NCBI RefSeq assembly: GCF_000759835.1
Contig: NZ_BBNB01000001.1
Coordinates: 744,001-808,000 of the forward strand
Reading direction: 5' to 3'
DNA from: Citrobacter sedlakii NBRC 105722
GTDB taxonomy: Bacteria > Pseudomonadota > Gammaproteobacteria > Enterobacterales > Enterobacteriaceae
DNA: 64,000 bases
The position numbers and the translations under genes are program-made. Under the pieces are notes generated by a model. That model had not been told where the DNA came from and made no database searches. It saw nothing but the letters and a program-made list of their open reading frames with translations. Shown piece after piece: positions 1 to 9,872 of this stretch (position 1 is the stretch's first letter; every line of letters begins with the position of its first letter).

Positions 1-1124
1 ATGTCGCTGGCCGTATCCGTCATATAACGGACACCGCTGATGGTCGGCAGCAACTGATTGATCAGACGGTTCCAGCGCGCAACCGGTGCGGTGGTGACAT
101 ACACCACGTCATAAGGCTGCAGACGGAATTCCGTCGCCATGACCAGAGAGGTCGCATCAGACATATCGAGCTGATAAATATTGGCAATCTTGCCGCCCGG
201 ACCTTTGCCTTTCAGCGGACGGATCACGAAGATGCCGCTGGCGTTGGAGGTGGTCAGATCGATACCTTCGGCGTTGCCCAGCGCTTCGGTCAGCGTCATG
301 CCGCTGAAGTCCATTTTGAGCGTGCTCTGTTTCTTCACTTCACCCATCACAAACACTTTCAGATCGTCATTGCGCGGAACATAAAGAATGTCGCCCGGAT
401 ACAGCAGGCGGTTCTGGCTGAGATCGCCGTTTTGCATCAGCGCCTGCAGGGAAATCCGTTGTTCTTTGCCGTTATGGGTCAGCACGACGTTGCGCCAGTC
501 GGCGTCTTCGGTCAGGCCGCCTGCGGCGTTGATCGCATCCAGTACGGTGAGCGGCACGTTGGTGATCGCCTGCTGGCCGGATTTGTTCACCTGGCCGGAG
601 ATATAGGCTTTTTGCGAACGGAACGCGGCGATATTAACGTCCACCTGCGGGTCAGCGATGTACTTCGCTAAGCGCCCGGTAATATCACTGCGGATCTCTG
701 CGAGTGTTTTCCCCACCACGCTAACCTTGCCGATATAGGGATAAAACATCGTGCCGTCCGGCTGCACCCAGTTGCCGGTGTCGCTGGAGCTGCGGTACTG
801 CCCCGCTGGCGTTGTCAGCTCAGGGTGGTCCCATACCGTCACGTTCAGAACATCCCCTGCCCCGACGCGGTACTGATAGCTGGCAAGCTCCTGGTCCAGC
901 GACATATTCGGCTGCGCCACGTTTGGCCGCGGACGCAATTGCTCAACCAGTCGCGGGGTGAGTGGATACACATTCACCATCCGGTCGAGATCAAAATCAG
1001 CGTCCTGCTGTTTAATCACGTCTTTACCCATCGTAGACATATTGCTGCCCGGAAGTACTGTGCAACCGCTTATCAAGGTTACCGACACCAATAATGGCAT
1101 CAATTTCATTTTGGATTTCATCAT
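1..1124 (-). CDS. wza: Wza, outer-membrane polysaccharide export lipoprotein (3' end outside the window)
   Basis: Wza forms the octameric outer-membrane channel that exports colanic acid. The frame runs from an ATG at 1124 (double Met; the first is taken) off the left edge, giving 374 complete codons. E. coli Wza has about 379, so only a few C-terminal residues are missing. The N-terminus has a lipoprotein signal with lipobox LISGC (acylated Cys21), followed by the polysaccharide-export and SLBB-type domains. The last visible residues read MTDTASD, the family's typical end. It is the first gene of the colanic acid cluster, which continues left of the window. A long leader with a JUMPstart/ops element precedes it, so RfaH and Rcs control are expected. 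Confidence 0.96.
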   Translation of the reverse strand, partial: MMKSKMKLMPLLVSVTLISGCTVLPGSNMSTMGKDVIKQQDADFDLDRMVNVYPLTPRLVEQLRPRPNVAQPNMSLDQELASYQYRVGAGDVLNVTVWDHPELTTPAGQYRSSSDTGNWVQPDGTMFYPYIGKVSVVGKTLAEIRSDITGRLAKYIADPQVDVNIAAFRSQKAYISGQVNKSGQQAITNVPLTVLDAINAAGGLTEDADWRNVVLTHNGKEQRISLQALMQNGDLSQNRLLYPGDILYVPRNDDLKVFVMGEVKKQSTLKMDFSGMTLTEALGNAEGIDLTTSNASGIFVIRPLKGKGPGGKIANIYQLDMSDATSLVMATEFRLQPYDVVYVTTAPVARWNRLINQLLPTISGVRYMTDTASD

Positions 1125-1297
1125 TGATTATTTATCACTTTGGCAGAGTAATTATCCTGTGCAATTTAAATAGCGACTTCGCCGTACACATTTACATTGC
1201 AGTTAATTGAAAAGAAATTTAACTGGCATCAGTCCTAAAAAATTTGAATTCATCCGTAAGCTATTGACAGAATAATGCAGACTCGTCATCAGGCGTT

Positions 1298-1340
1298 CAG
1301 GCACGCTACCGCCCTTGGCTTTTTAGCTACCAATACACTG
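1298..1340 (-). promoter_or_regulatory. JUMPstart element with ops site upstream of wza
   Basis: On the minus strand this 43-base segment matches the JUMPstart consensus found ahead of polysaccharide operons. It includes GGTAGCT, AAGCCA and the 13-base core GGCGGTAGCGTGC (1301-1313, read on minus), which contains the ops signal. In the family, ops pauses RNA polymerase and recruits the NusG paralogue RfaH, allowing readthrough of the long operon. It lies about 175 bases upstream of the wza start, inside the transcribed leader, as in E. coli. RfaH dependence itself is inferred. Confidence 0.93.
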
Positions 1341-1533
1341 ATTAAGTTAGATTTTTGCAAACCTCGTGATTTTTCTCCTGCCACAACAGAGAAATACGTA
1401 AGGTAATAAGAATGTCGGCGATTAATGATTTACGATGCCGGTCAATATATTTCTTCACACCTCATTAACGCTGGAAGAATTGTTACAGCTAACGTATTAG
1501 CAGGCAAGGCAACAAGCCTGCTATTTTGTCTTT

Positions 1534-1550
1534 TTAAGATTAATATTAAG
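1534..1550. promoter_or_regulatory. Candidate RcsAB box in the wza / yegH intergenic region
   Basis: The 674-base gap between wza and yegH holds AT-rich DNA where the RcsA-RcsB box is expected far upstream of wza. The segment TAAGATTAATATTA (1535-1548) matches the E. coli wza box TAAGATTATTCTCA, as remembered, at 11 of 14 positions. A second segment, TAAGGTTATTATTA (starting near 1668, plus strand), matches equally well, so I cannot tell which is used. Apart from these and the JUMPstart element I see no gene in the gap. The short minus-strand frame at 1569-1751 has no family resemblance. Confidence 0.35.
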
Positions 1551-1798
1551 TCATATAAAGCGGCATTTTTAGGAATTACTTGATGTTGACAAAATGCATA
1601 TATTCCACCGACCCTGCGATATATCCGAAATTGTTTTTAATCCAGAATTTATTCCCAACAGAAACATTAAGGTTATTATTACGGGTGGGAAGAAATACAA
1701 AAGCAGGATAAATCCCGCTCTGGCATTGCATTTTCCGCCAGCTTTATCCATGATCGAATTGTGACAATTGTCATATAACGAAGGGTTTTACGCTTACT

Positions 1799-3382
1799 AT
1801 GGAATGGATTGCCGATCCGTCAATCTGGGCCGGTCTCGTCACGCTGGTGGTGATCGAGCTGGTCCTCGGCATTGATAATTTAGTCTTTATTGCCATCCTC
1901 GCCGAAAAACTGCCGCCCGCGCAACGAGACCGCGCGCGCATCACCGGTCTGATTCTGGCGATGCTGATGCGCCTGCTTTTGCTGGCGTCAATCTCCTGGC
2001 TGGTCACCCTGACGAAGCCGCTCTTTAGCGTTCAGAGCTTAAGCTTTAGCGCGCGCGACCTGATCATGCTGTTCGGCGGGTTCTTCCTGCTGTTTAAAGC
2101 CACAATGGAGCTTAACGAACGGCTGGAAGGGAAAGACAGCGACAACCCCACCCAGCGCAAAGGGGCTAAATTCTGGGGCGTGGTGGCGCAAATCGTGGTG
2201 CTGGACGCCATCTTCTCGCTCGACTCGGTCATTACCGCCGTCGGTATGGTGGATCATCTGGCGGTGATGATGGCGGCGGTGATTATCGCGATTACGCTGA
2301 TGCTGCTCGCCAGCAAATCACTGACCCGTTTTGTCAACAGCCACCCGACCATCGTCATTCTCTGTCTGAGTTTCCTGTTAATGATCGGCTTTAGCCTGGT
2401 GGCGGAAGGTTTTGGTTTCCACATTCCGAAGGGCTACCTGTACGCCGCTATCGGCTTCTCGGTGATGATTGAAGCCCTGAACCAGTTGGCTATCTTTAAC
2501 CGCCGCCGCTTTCTTTCCGCAAACCATACGCTGCGCCAGCGAACGACCGAAGCAGTGATGCGCCTGTTAAGCGGGAAAAAAGAGGACGCCGAACTGGATG
2601 CGGAAACAGCCTCGATGCTGGTGGATCATGACGACACGCAAATTTTCAACCCGCAGGAGCGGCGGATGATTGAGCGCGTACTCAACCTGAACCAGCGCAC
2701 CGTCAGCAGCATTATGACCTCGCGCCATGATATCGAGCATGTCGATCTCTGCGCACCCGAGGCGGATATCCGCGCCCTGCTCGAAAAAAACCAGCATACG
2801 CGACTGGTGGTCACCGGCGAAGATGACCAGGAGGATCTGCTTGGCGTGGTGCACGTTATCGATCTGCTCCAGCAGTCGCTGCGCGGAGAGCCGCTCAACC
2901 TGCGGGTACTGGTGCGCCAGCCGCTGGTGTTCCCGGAAACGCTCCCGCTGCTGCCGGCGCTGGAGCAGTTCCGCAACGCCCGCACGCATTTTGCCTTTGT
3001 GGTTGACGAGTTTGGGTCTGTCGAAGGGATTGTGACGCTGAGCGACGTGATGGAAACCATTGCCGGTAATTTGCCGAACGAAGTGGAAGAGATCGACGCC
3101 CGCCATGATATTCAGAAAAATCAGGACGGTTCGTGGACGGCAAACGGTCATATGCCGCTGGACGATCTGGTGCAATATGTTCCCCTGCCGCTCGATGAGA
3201 AACGCGAGTATCACACCATCGCCGGCCTGTTGATGGAATATCTGCAGCGCATACCGAAAGAGGGTGAGGAGGTTCAGGTGGGCGACTACTTGCTGAAAAC
3301 GCTACAGGTAGAAAGTCATCGCGTACAGAAGGTGCAACTGATTCCGTTACGCGCGGACGAAGACGGGGAATACGACGCGTAG
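1799..3382 (+). CDS. yegH: YegH, TerC-family membrane protein with CBS and CorC domains
   Basis: An inner-membrane protein of unknown exact function, 527 residues, the same length as E. coli YegH. Residues 1 to about 240 form the multi-helix TerC-like membrane part, starting [10 protein letters not shown] and carrying the family's acidic membrane motifs ([17 protein letters not shown]). A tandem CBS pair follows (about 300-420), then a CorC/HlyC transporter-associated domain (about 430-515). The fold suggests metal-ion related transport or sensing, but the substrate is not known. It is transcribed away from wza and convergent with asmA. A REP-like palindrome separates the two stop codons. Confidence 0.95.
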   Translation: MEWIADPSIWAGLVTLVVIELVLGIDNLVFIAILAEKLPPAQRDRARITGLILAMLMRLLLLASISWLVTLTKPLFSVQSLSFSARDLIMLFGGFFLLFKATMELNERLEGKDSDNPTQRKGAKFWGVVAQIVVLDAIFSLDSVITAVGMVDHLAVMMAAVIIAITLMLLASKSLTRFVNSHPTIVILCLSFLLMIGFSLVAEGFGFHIPKGYLYAAIGFSVMIEALNQLAIFNRRRFLSANHTLRQRTTEAVMRLLSGKKEDAELDAETASMLVDHDDTQIFNPQERRMIERVLNLNQRTVSSIMTSRHDIEHVDLCAPEADIRALLEKNQHTRLVVTGEDDQEDLLGVVHVIDLLQQSLRGEPLNLRVLVRQPLVFPETLPLLPALEQFRNARTHFAFVVDEFGSVEGIVTLSDVMETIAGNLPNEVEEIDARHDIQKNQDGSWTANGHMPLDDLVQYVPLPLDEKREYHTIAGLLMEYLQRIPKEGEEVQVGDYLLKTLQVESHRVQKVQLIPLRADEDGEYDA

Positions 3383-3390
3383 TGGCAATC

Positions 3391-3422
3391 GCCGGACAGC
3401 GGCGCTTCGCGCCCTGTCCGGC
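3391..3422. repeat. REP-like palindrome between yegH and asmA
   Basis: A near-perfect hairpin: GCCGGACAG at 3391-3399 pairs with CTGTCCGGC at 3414-3422, with an inner stem GGCGC/GCGCC around a three-base loop. Base composition and the GCCGGA...TCCGGC ends are those of enterobacterial REP (PU) elements. It lies between two convergent stop codons, the usual place for such elements, and may protect 3' mRNA ends or act as a weak bidirectional terminator. Confidence 0.8.
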
Positions 3423-3450
3423 CTTACAAAAAGGGACTCGCCAGAGGCGG

Positions 3451-5304
3451 TTACAGCTTATCCAGCAGCTTCCTGACGTCTTTGCCGTCGCGGGTATCTT
3501 TGTTCCGCTCCGCCCAGTCGTTGAGACGACGTTTCGCTTCATCCTGGACATGCTTACGCAGCACCTGGTCAACCTGCAGGTTATAATTCAGCGCCTGCCA
3601 CTTACCGTAAACCCGCAGCGGCACCGGCGTGTTTTTCAGGAAATCGATCAAATTACTTTCCCCTTTCCAGCCGCCGAGCACCCGCACGTTAAACTGCGTG
3701 TCGCACGACTCTCCGACCAGATCGAGCGTACCTTTACCGGTCAGGGCCAGCACAGAGGATTCGCCTTCCATGCTGTTCAGCCCCAGCTTACCGTGGTCGA
3801 GCGTCAGGTCAGTGACGAAACGATCGAGACGGGTGGCGTTATCGTAATTACGCATCGCCTCAACGTCGCCGCCGCTGCGCTCCACTGCCTGCTGAACCAG
3901 CTGCTGAAAGTTCATGCCATCCATCCGCGTATCGCGCATCTCGACGCGCGCCTGGCCTTGCCAGTTATGGCGAAACGCCTGGGCATCAATGTCCGCGCCG
4001 GAGAAATCGCCCGTCAGCGACATTTTACCGGTCAGGGCAATGGGATAATGAAACGCTTTCAGAATCGTGCCTATCTCCACATCATTAAGACGCGGCTGGA
4101 ACACCACGCGCGGAGTGTCAGCGCTGGCATCCAGCGTGCCGGGCAGTGAAATCGTGCCGCCATCAAGCTTGCCCTCGAGCTGCGCGATTTTCAGCACGCC
4201 GGCCTGATTCGTCATTCGCGTCGAAACGGCCGAGAAATTCATCCCGCGCCATAATACGCTCTCCGCATTCAGCGCGATCTCCGCGGAAAACCCCTTCAGC
4301 CCCTGATAGGCCGGTTCATCGACCCGGCTGGCGATGACCGGTCGGGCCAGAGACGATGACGTCACGCCCTGCTCGCCACCGCCGTTAGCGCCGCTGCTGT
4401 TTTCCGACAGCGGAATAATGGAATCCAGATTCAGCTTGCCGAAATTCAGGTTAATGCGCCAGGCCGGTTGCTCCGTCAACGTCACCTGGGCGCTTCCGGT
4501 CAGCGTACTGTCGTTCGCGGTCAGGTCAAGCTGGCTGAACGAGAGTAATTTCGCGTCTTCCTGCCACTGCGCCTGAAGCTGTCCTTGTCCCTGAATCCCC
4601 TGTTTCGGCAGATCGGCGCCCTGGAGCTGCCAGCTAAGCTGTTGGATCCCGGCTGAGAGGTTATGCGGATAGTCGGACGCATCCACCGTACCGTTTAAGG
4701 CCAGATTCAAATCACGCTGATCGCGGTTAATCCGCCCGGAAAACTCAAAAGCGCCGCGATGCTGCGCATCCTGCTCCATTTGCAGGCGGATGTCGCGAAC
4801 GGTGACCTGCTCATCATTTTCATGCTGGAACACCAGCACGCTGTCGGCTACCCGCAGGCTGGCGATATCAAACGACCAGCCGCGATCTTCCGCGACGTCC
4901 GGTAAGTTATTGTCTTTAGGAGGCACCGGCGCGTTTTCATTGCGCGCCGCTTCCGTTTGCGGGGTGAGCTGAATCACCGCGCCTTTGAGCATCACCTGCT
5001 TGACGCTCAGCTGATGGCTAAGCAATGGCCACAGCGCAACGTCAAGCCGCATGTTATCGGCGCGCACCAGCGGTTCACTGGCGCCTTTCGCCGTCAACGC
5101 CATGCGTCCGGAGAGGATACTGAGCTGAGGCCAGACGTGCCAGCGCAGTGGGCCATCCAGCTGTAGCTGATAGCCGCTACGCGCCGCGACCTGTTGCACC
5201 ATATAGGTACGGAAGTCGTTCGGGTTGACCAGCATTACTAACGCAGAAAAGCCGGCCACCAGCACGACCAGCAAAATCATCAGCGTCGTCAGAAATCGTC
5301 TCAT
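3451..5304 (-). CDS. asmA: AsmA, envelope biogenesis protein
   Basis: 617 residues, matching the family length. AsmA-like proteins are anchored in the inner membrane by one N-terminal helix (residues about 5-25, LTTLMILLVVLVAGFSALV) with a long periplasmic beta-rich body. The family is linked to outer-membrane assembly and, more recently, to phospholipid transport between membranes. The N-terminal AsmA domain and the conserved C-terminal AsmA_2-like stretch (ending VRKLLDKL) are both present. It follows dcd by about 20 bases on the same strand, so udk-dcd-asmA are probably co-transcribed. Confidence 0.96.
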   Translation of the reverse strand: MRRFLTTLMILLVVLVAGFSALVMLVNPNDFRTYMVQQVAARSGYQLQLDGPLRWHVWPQLSILSGRMALTAKGASEPLVRADNMRLDVALWPLLSHQLSVKQVMLKGAVIQLTPQTEAARNENAPVPPKDNNLPDVAEDRGWSFDIASLRVADSVLVFQHENDEQVTVRDIRLQMEQDAQHRGAFEFSGRINRDQRDLNLALNGTVDASDYPHNLSAGIQQLSWQLQGADLPKQGIQGQGQLQAQWQEDAKLLSFSQLDLTANDSTLTGSAQVTLTEQPAWRINLNFGKLNLDSIIPLSENSSGANGGGEQGVTSSSLARPVIASRVDEPAYQGLKGFSAEIALNAESVLWRGMNFSAVSTRMTNQAGVLKIAQLEGKLDGGTISLPGTLDASADTPRVVFQPRLNDVEIGTILKAFHYPIALTGKMSLTGDFSGADIDAQAFRHNWQGQARVEMRDTRMDGMNFQQLVQQAVERSGGDVEAMRNYDNATRLDRFVTDLTLDHGKLGLNSMEGESSVLALTGKGTLDLVGESCDTQFNVRVLGGWKGESNLIDFLKNTPVPLRVYGKWQALNYNLQVDQVLRKHVQDEAKRRLNDWAERNKDTRDGKDVRKLLDKL

Positions 5305-5325
5305 GCTATCCTCAGTGGATCAGAC

Positions 5326-5907
5326 TCAGTCTTTATCAATCCGGCTGGCGACCGCGCCCTGCTGATCGCGATATTTGGCATCTTCGCGACGGTTATAGGG
5401 GCGAAGCGCCGGACCGGAAAGCGGTTCAAAGCTCAGCGCGCCGATCAACATGCCGGGGCGCAGCGCCAGCGGCAGTTTACCGGAGTTATAAAATTCCAGC
5501 ACGATACAGCCGGACCAGCCGGGATCGATACGGTGGGCGGTCACGTGCACCATCAAGCCAAGACGCGCCAGGGAAGAGCGGCCATCCAGCCAACCGACTA
5601 AATCCGCAGGTAAAGTCACCGACTCATAGGTCACCGCCAGCGCCAGTTCGCCCGGATGGAGATAAAACGCTTCGCCGTCGGCCAGCGCAATCTCGTCGCT
5701 CATTACGCGGTCGAGCGCGGCGCTGACTTCATCTTTTGGCCCACTTAAATCGATAAATGCTGCGGTGTGGCCGCTGAAGGTACGGAATTTATTGCCAAGG
5801 CGCACATCCACCGTCGCGCCATTAATACGCTCCACAGGCGGACGCGGGTTGATCGACAAACGGCCTTCATCAAGCCAGGCTTCAATATCTCGGTCACACA
5901 GACGCAT
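5326..5907 (-). CDS. dcd: dCTP deaminase
   Basis: Deaminates dCTP to dUTP, the main route to dTTP in enterobacteria. It is 193 residues from the ATG at 5907. An upstream in-frame start at 5961 is possible but would add 18 residues absent from the family, and AGGAGAAAG lies just ahead of 5907. The trimeric dUTPase-fold signature is clear: [20 protein letters not shown] carries the active-site Ser and Arg, and VLEFYN carries the catalytic Glu. It lies between udk (91 bases upstream) and asmA, a pyrimidine-salvage pairing conserved in the family. Confidence 0.97.
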   Translation of the reverse strand: MRLCDRDIEAWLDEGRLSINPRPPVERINGATVDVRLGNKFRTFSGHTAAFIDLSGPKDEVSAALDRVMSDEIALADGEAFYLHPGELALAVTYESVTLPADLVGWLDGRSSLARLGLMVHVTAHRIDPGWSGCIVLEFYNSGKLPLALRPGMLIGALSFEPLSGPALRPYNRREDAKYRDQQGAVASRIDKD

Positions 5908-5998
5908 GGCACTTTCTCCTTTCGTGCAGCAGGACCTTAACGCATTGTGTCGTAAGGGCAAACCAGGTTATCACTGAACGGTACACAATTCGCAGGGC

Positions 5999-6640
5999 TT
6001 ATTCAAAGAACTGACTGATTTTCGCTTTCAGAATATCGATGGCGATGCGGTTTTTCCCGCCGCGCGGCACGATAATATCCGCATACTGCTTGGATGGCTC
6101 GATAAACTGCAGGAACATCGGACGCACCGTTTTCTGGTATTGCGCCATCACGGAATCCATGGAACGCCCGCGCTCGTTAACGTCGCGCTTGATGCGGCGC
6201 ATCAGGCAGATATCCAGCGGCGTATCGACAAAAATAGAGAAGTTCATCTCTTCGCGCAAACGGGCGTCGGTGAGCAGCAAAATGCCTTCCAGAATAATGA
6301 CTTTCTTCGGCTCCACGCGCACGGTTTCTTTCATGCGGGTGTGTTCGACGTAGCTGTAGACCGGCAGTTCAATCGCGCAGCCGCGCTTAAGCGCTTGCAG
6401 ATGTTGAAACAACAGGCTGTGATCCATCGCGTTGGGATGGTCATAGTTGGTTTTTACGCGTTCTTCCATCGACAGATGGCTTTGATCTTTATAGTAGCTG
6501 TCTTCGGGGATCACGCCGATATGTTCGTCACCGACTTGTTCACGTAATTCACGATAAAGAGTACTGGCAATAAGACTTTTGCCAGAAGCCGATGCGCCAG
6601 CAATACCGATAATGACGCACTGATGAGACTGATCAGTCAT
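5999..6640 (-). CDS. udk: Uridine/cytidine kinase
   Basis: Phosphorylates uridine and cytidine to UMP and CMP in pyrimidine salvage. The start is the ATG at 6640 (MTDQSHQC), giving 213 residues as in E. coli. A longer frame to 6721 exists but its extra 27 residues do not look conserved. The Walker A loop GASASGKS is at residues 15-22. The substrate-region motifs [18 protein letters not shown] and [12 protein letters not shown] are intact. It is first in the minus-strand udk-dcd-asmA group. The 259 bases between it and dgcE are a divergent promoter region with no other gene seen. Confidence 0.97.
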   Translation of the reverse strand: MTDQSHQCVIIGIAGASASGKSLIASTLYRELREQVGDEHIGVIPEDSYYKDQSHLSMEERVKTNYDHPNAMDHSLLFQHLQALKRGCAIELPVYSYVEHTRMKETVRVEPKKVIILEGILLLTDARLREEMNFSIFVDTPLDICLMRRIKRDVNERGRSMDSVMAQYQKTVRPMFLQFIEPSKQYADIIVPRGGKNRIAIDILKAKISQFFE

Positions 6641-6899
6641 AAATTTAGCGACCTGAATAACCTGTAAGGAAGGGAGACGCCGGAGCGTCAAACGCCGGCA
6701 ATTATACACAAATTCAGACAAGATGCATCGCGGCGAAACGTCACGCCAGCCCCGTCCCTGCGCCCTGATGACTTCTGGATTGACGGCAAATTATGCGCAG
6801 CCGGGATATAAAAGGTAAAAAGTTTGTACTAGCATAAACACAGACTCACACTGACGCGTCCTGGCGTGCTTCGACGTTCCCGGCTATTCGGATAGGGTA

Positions 6900-9872
6900 A
6901 TGAGTAAACCAACCCAACATGTTTTAGTTCCCTTGCCGCACCCTCTGCTGCGCTTCGTCAGTTTAGGTCTGGCGGCGTTTGTTTTTACGCTCTTTTCACT
7001 GGAATTATCCCAGTTCGGCAATGCGTTAGCGCCTCTGTGGTTTCCTACCTCCATCATGATGGTGGCTTTTTACCGCCATGCCGGTCGCATGTGGCCGGGC
7101 ATCGCCCTCGCCTGTTCTCTGGGCAGTATTGGCGCCTCGCTGGTGCTGTTTCCCCCGGGCGCGCTCAACTTTACCTATACGGCGATAAACATTATTGAAG
7201 CGGCAACAGGCGCGCTGTTGCTGCGCAAGCTCCTGCCTGGGTATAACCCGTTACAGAATCTGAACGACTGGATCCGTCTGGCCTTCGGCAGTGCGGTGAT
7301 CCCCCCGCTGCTCGGCGGGATGCTGGTCTGGATGTTGTCTCCGCACGATACCCCGCTGCGGGCGTTTCTGTTCTGGGTGCTGTCAGAATCCATCGGCGCG
7401 CTGGCGCTGGTGCCATTGGGCTTGCTGTTTAAGCCACACTATCTGCTGCGCCACCGCAACCCTCGCCTGCTGCTGGAAACGCTGCTGACGCTGATCGTCA
7501 CGCTGGTGCTAAGCTGGCTGGCGATGAAGTTTGTCCCCTGGCCGTTTACCTGCGTCATCGTGTTGCTGATGTGGAGCGCGGTGCGCCTGCCGCGCATGGA
7601 AGCTTTTTTAGTCTTTCTCGCCACGGTGATGGTGGTTTCACTGATGCTGGCCGCCGACCCGTCGCTGCTGGTTACCCCGAAGGTGAATCTGCTGACGCAT
7701 CTGCCGTGGCTGCCGTTTCTGATGATCCTGCTGCCGGCGAATATCATGACCATGGTGATGTATGCGTTTCGCGCGGAACGTAAACACATTACGGAAAGCG
7801 AAGAACGCTTCCGTAACGCCATGGAATATTCCGCCATCGGCATGGCGTTGGTCGGTACCGAAGGACAGTGGTTACAGGTCAACAAAGCGTTGTGTCAGTT
7901 TCTTGGCTACCCGCAGGACGAACTGCGCACGCTCACGTTTCAGCAACTGACCTGGCCGGAAGATCTGCATAACGATCTGGAGCAGCTCGACATGCTGGTG
8001 CGTGGCGACATCAACAGCTATTCGCTGGAGAAGCGCTATTACACCCGCAGCGGTGAAGTGGTGTGGGCGCTGCTGGCGGTTTCTCTCGTTCGTCATACTG
8101 ACGGCACGCCGCTCTACTTTATTGCTCAGATTGAAGACATTAACGATCTTAAACACACGGAATGGGTAAATAAGCGCCTGAATGAAGCGCTGTTTCAGGA
8201 AAAAGAGCGGCTGCACATTACCCTCGACTCCATCGGCGAGGCGGTGATCTGTGTAGACGTCGATATGAAAATCACCTTTATGAACCCGGTCGCTGAAAAA
8301 ATGAGCGGCTGGCAGCAAGAGAACGCCATCGGCGTACCCTTACTGACAGTGCTGCACATTACCCTGGGCAATAACGGTCCGCTGATGGAAAACATCTACA
8401 GCGCGGATATGTCCCGCTCGGCCATCGAACAGGACGTGGTGCTGCACTGTCGCAACGGCGGCAGCTACGATATTCACTACAGCATCACTCCGCTCACGAC
8501 GCTGGACGGCGGGAACATTGGTTCGGTTCTTGTGATCCAGGATGTCACCGAGTCACGCAAGATGCTGCGCCAACTGAGCTACAGCGCCACGCATGATGCG
8601 CTCACACAGCTGACTAATCGCCCCAGCTTTGAGACCCGGCTAAAGCAGTTGCTGCAAACGGTGCGCAGTACCCACCAGCATCATGCGCTGGTATTTATCG
8701 ATCTCGACCGTTTTAAAGCTGTCAATGACAGCGCCGGTCACGCTGCGGGCGACGCGTTACTGCGCGAACTCGCCCAACTGATGCTCGGTTTGCTTCGTCC
8801 TGGCGACGTACTGGCGCGTCTGGGCGGTGATGAGTTTGGCCTGTTGTTGCCGGACTGTCATCTTGAAAGCGCGCGCGTTATCGCCACCCGGCTCATCACC
8901 GCGGTTAACGAGTACCCTTTTATGTGGGAAGGCCGTCTGCACCGGGTTGGGGCCAGCGCGGGCATCACCCTCATTGACGACGACAACTGCCAGCCGGTGG
9001 AAGTGATGTCACAGGCCGATATCGCCTGTTACGCCTCGAAAAATAGCGGTCGCGGTCAGGTCACCGTCTACGAGCCGCAGCAGGAAATGGCGCAGCACCC
9101 GCGCGCCATGATGTCGCTGGATGAACAGTGGCACATGATAAAAGAAAACCATCTGCTGATGTTAGCCCGCGGCGTCGCGTCGCCGCGTATTCCGGAAGCG
9201 CGCAGCCTGTGGCTCATCTCACTTCGTCTGTGGACCAGCGAGGGCGAGGTTATGGAAGAACAGGCGTTTCGCGCCGGGCTGGCAGACCCGGCGCTCAATC
9301 ATGCGTTGGATCGGCGAGTCTTTCATGCCTTTTTCCATCATGCCGCCCCGGCGGTCGCGCACAAAGGACTGAGCATCGCCCTGCCGCTGTCCGTCGCCGG
9401 ATTAACCAGCGCGACACTGATAGACGAACTGCTGCAACAGCTGGAAAAAAGTCCGCTGCCGGGGCGTCTGCTGCACCTGATTATTCCGGCGGAAGCACTG
9501 CTGCTCCACGCGCAAGAAGCCGCGCCCGCCTTGCAGACCCTTCGTCAGGCGGGCTGTCGCATTATCCTCAGCCAGATCGGGCGCGACCTGCAAATCTTTA
9601 ATCTGCTGGCCCCCAATATGGCCGACTACCTGCTGCTCGACAGCGAGCTTAGCGCCAGCATCCACAGTAACCTGATGGATGAAATGCTGGTATCGATCAT
9701 CCACGGTCACGCCCAGCGTCTGGGATGCAAAACTATCGCCGGCCCGGTGCAGACGGCGGTAGTCATGGATACGCTGTCGGGTATCGGCATCGACCAGATC
9801 TATGGCGACATCATTACGGAAGCCCAGCCGCTGGATCTGCTACTGAATACCAGTTACTTCGCCATCAACTGA
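6900..9872 (+). CDS. dgcE: Diguanylate cyclase DgcE (YegE), form with one fewer PAS domain
   Basis: Makes c-di-GMP that feeds curli and biofilm control through CsgD. The order is: MASE1-type membrane domain (about 10-300), PAS (about 302-424), PAS/PAC (about 428-555), GGDEF (about 556-720), and a C-terminal degenerate EAL-like region (about 738-990). The GGDEF motif is intact (RLGGDEFGLL, near residue 641), and an RPGD inhibitory-site motif lies five residues before it. The protein is 990 residues against about 1105 in E. coli. Alignment from memory shows the middle PAS of E. coli absent in frame, with the text passing straight from EDINDLKHTEWVN to LNEALFQEKERL. The cyclase core should be active, with altered sensing likely. 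Confidence 0.94.
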   Translation: MSKPTQHVLVPLPHPLLRFVSLGLAAFVFTLFSLELSQFGNALAPLWFPTSIMMVAFYRHAGRMWPGIALACSLGSIGASLVLFPPGALNFTYTAINIIEAATGALLLRKLLPGYNPLQNLNDWIRLAFGSAVIPPLLGGMLVWMLSPHDTPLRAFLFWVLSESIGALALVPLGLLFKPHYLLRHRNPRLLLETLLTLIVTLVLSWLAMKFVPWPFTCVIVLLMWSAVRLPRMEAFLVFLATVMVVSLMLAADPSLLVTPKVNLLTHLPWLPFLMILLPANIMTMVMYAFRAERKHITESEERFRNAMEYSAIGMALVGTEGQWLQVNKALCQFLGYPQDELRTLTFQQLTWPEDLHNDLEQLDMLVRGDINSYSLEKRYYTRSGEVVWALLAVSLVRHTDGTPLYFIAQIEDINDLKHTEWVNKRLNEALFQEKERLHITLDSIGEAVICVDVDMKITFMNPVAEKMSGWQQENAIGVPLLTVLHITLGNNGPLMENIYSADMSRSAIEQDVVLHCRNGGSYDIHYSITPLTTLDGGNIGSVLVIQDVTESRKMLRQLSYSATHDALTQLTNRPSFETRLKQLLQTVRSTHQHHALVFIDLDRFKAVNDSAGHAAGDALLRELAQLMLGLLRPGDVLARLGGDEFGLLLPDCHLESARVIATRLITAVNEYPFMWEGRLHRVGASAGITLIDDDNCQPVEVMSQADIACYASKNSGRGQVTVYEPQQEMAQHPRAMMSLDEQWHMIKENHLLMLARGVASPRIPEARSLWLISLRLWTSEGEVMEEQAFRAGLADPALNHALDRRVFHAFFHHAAPAVAHKGLSIALPLSVAGLTSATLIDELLQQLEKSPLPGRLLHLIIPAEALLLHAQEAAPALQTLRQAGCRIILSQIGRDLQIFNLLAPNMADYLLLDSELSASIHSNLMDEMLVSIIHGHAQRLGCKTIAGPVQTAVVMDTLSGIGIDQIYGDIITEAQPLDLLLNTSYFAIN

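Noticed and set aside
1569-1751. 60-codon minus-strand frame in the wza-yegH gap
   Set aside because: Partly hydrophobic but with no recognisable family and no good ribosome binding site; it lies in the expected regulatory leader.
3382-4149. 255-codon plus-strand frame opposite asmA
   Set aside because: Low-complexity shadow of asmA with no conserved features; it starts at the yegH stop by chance.
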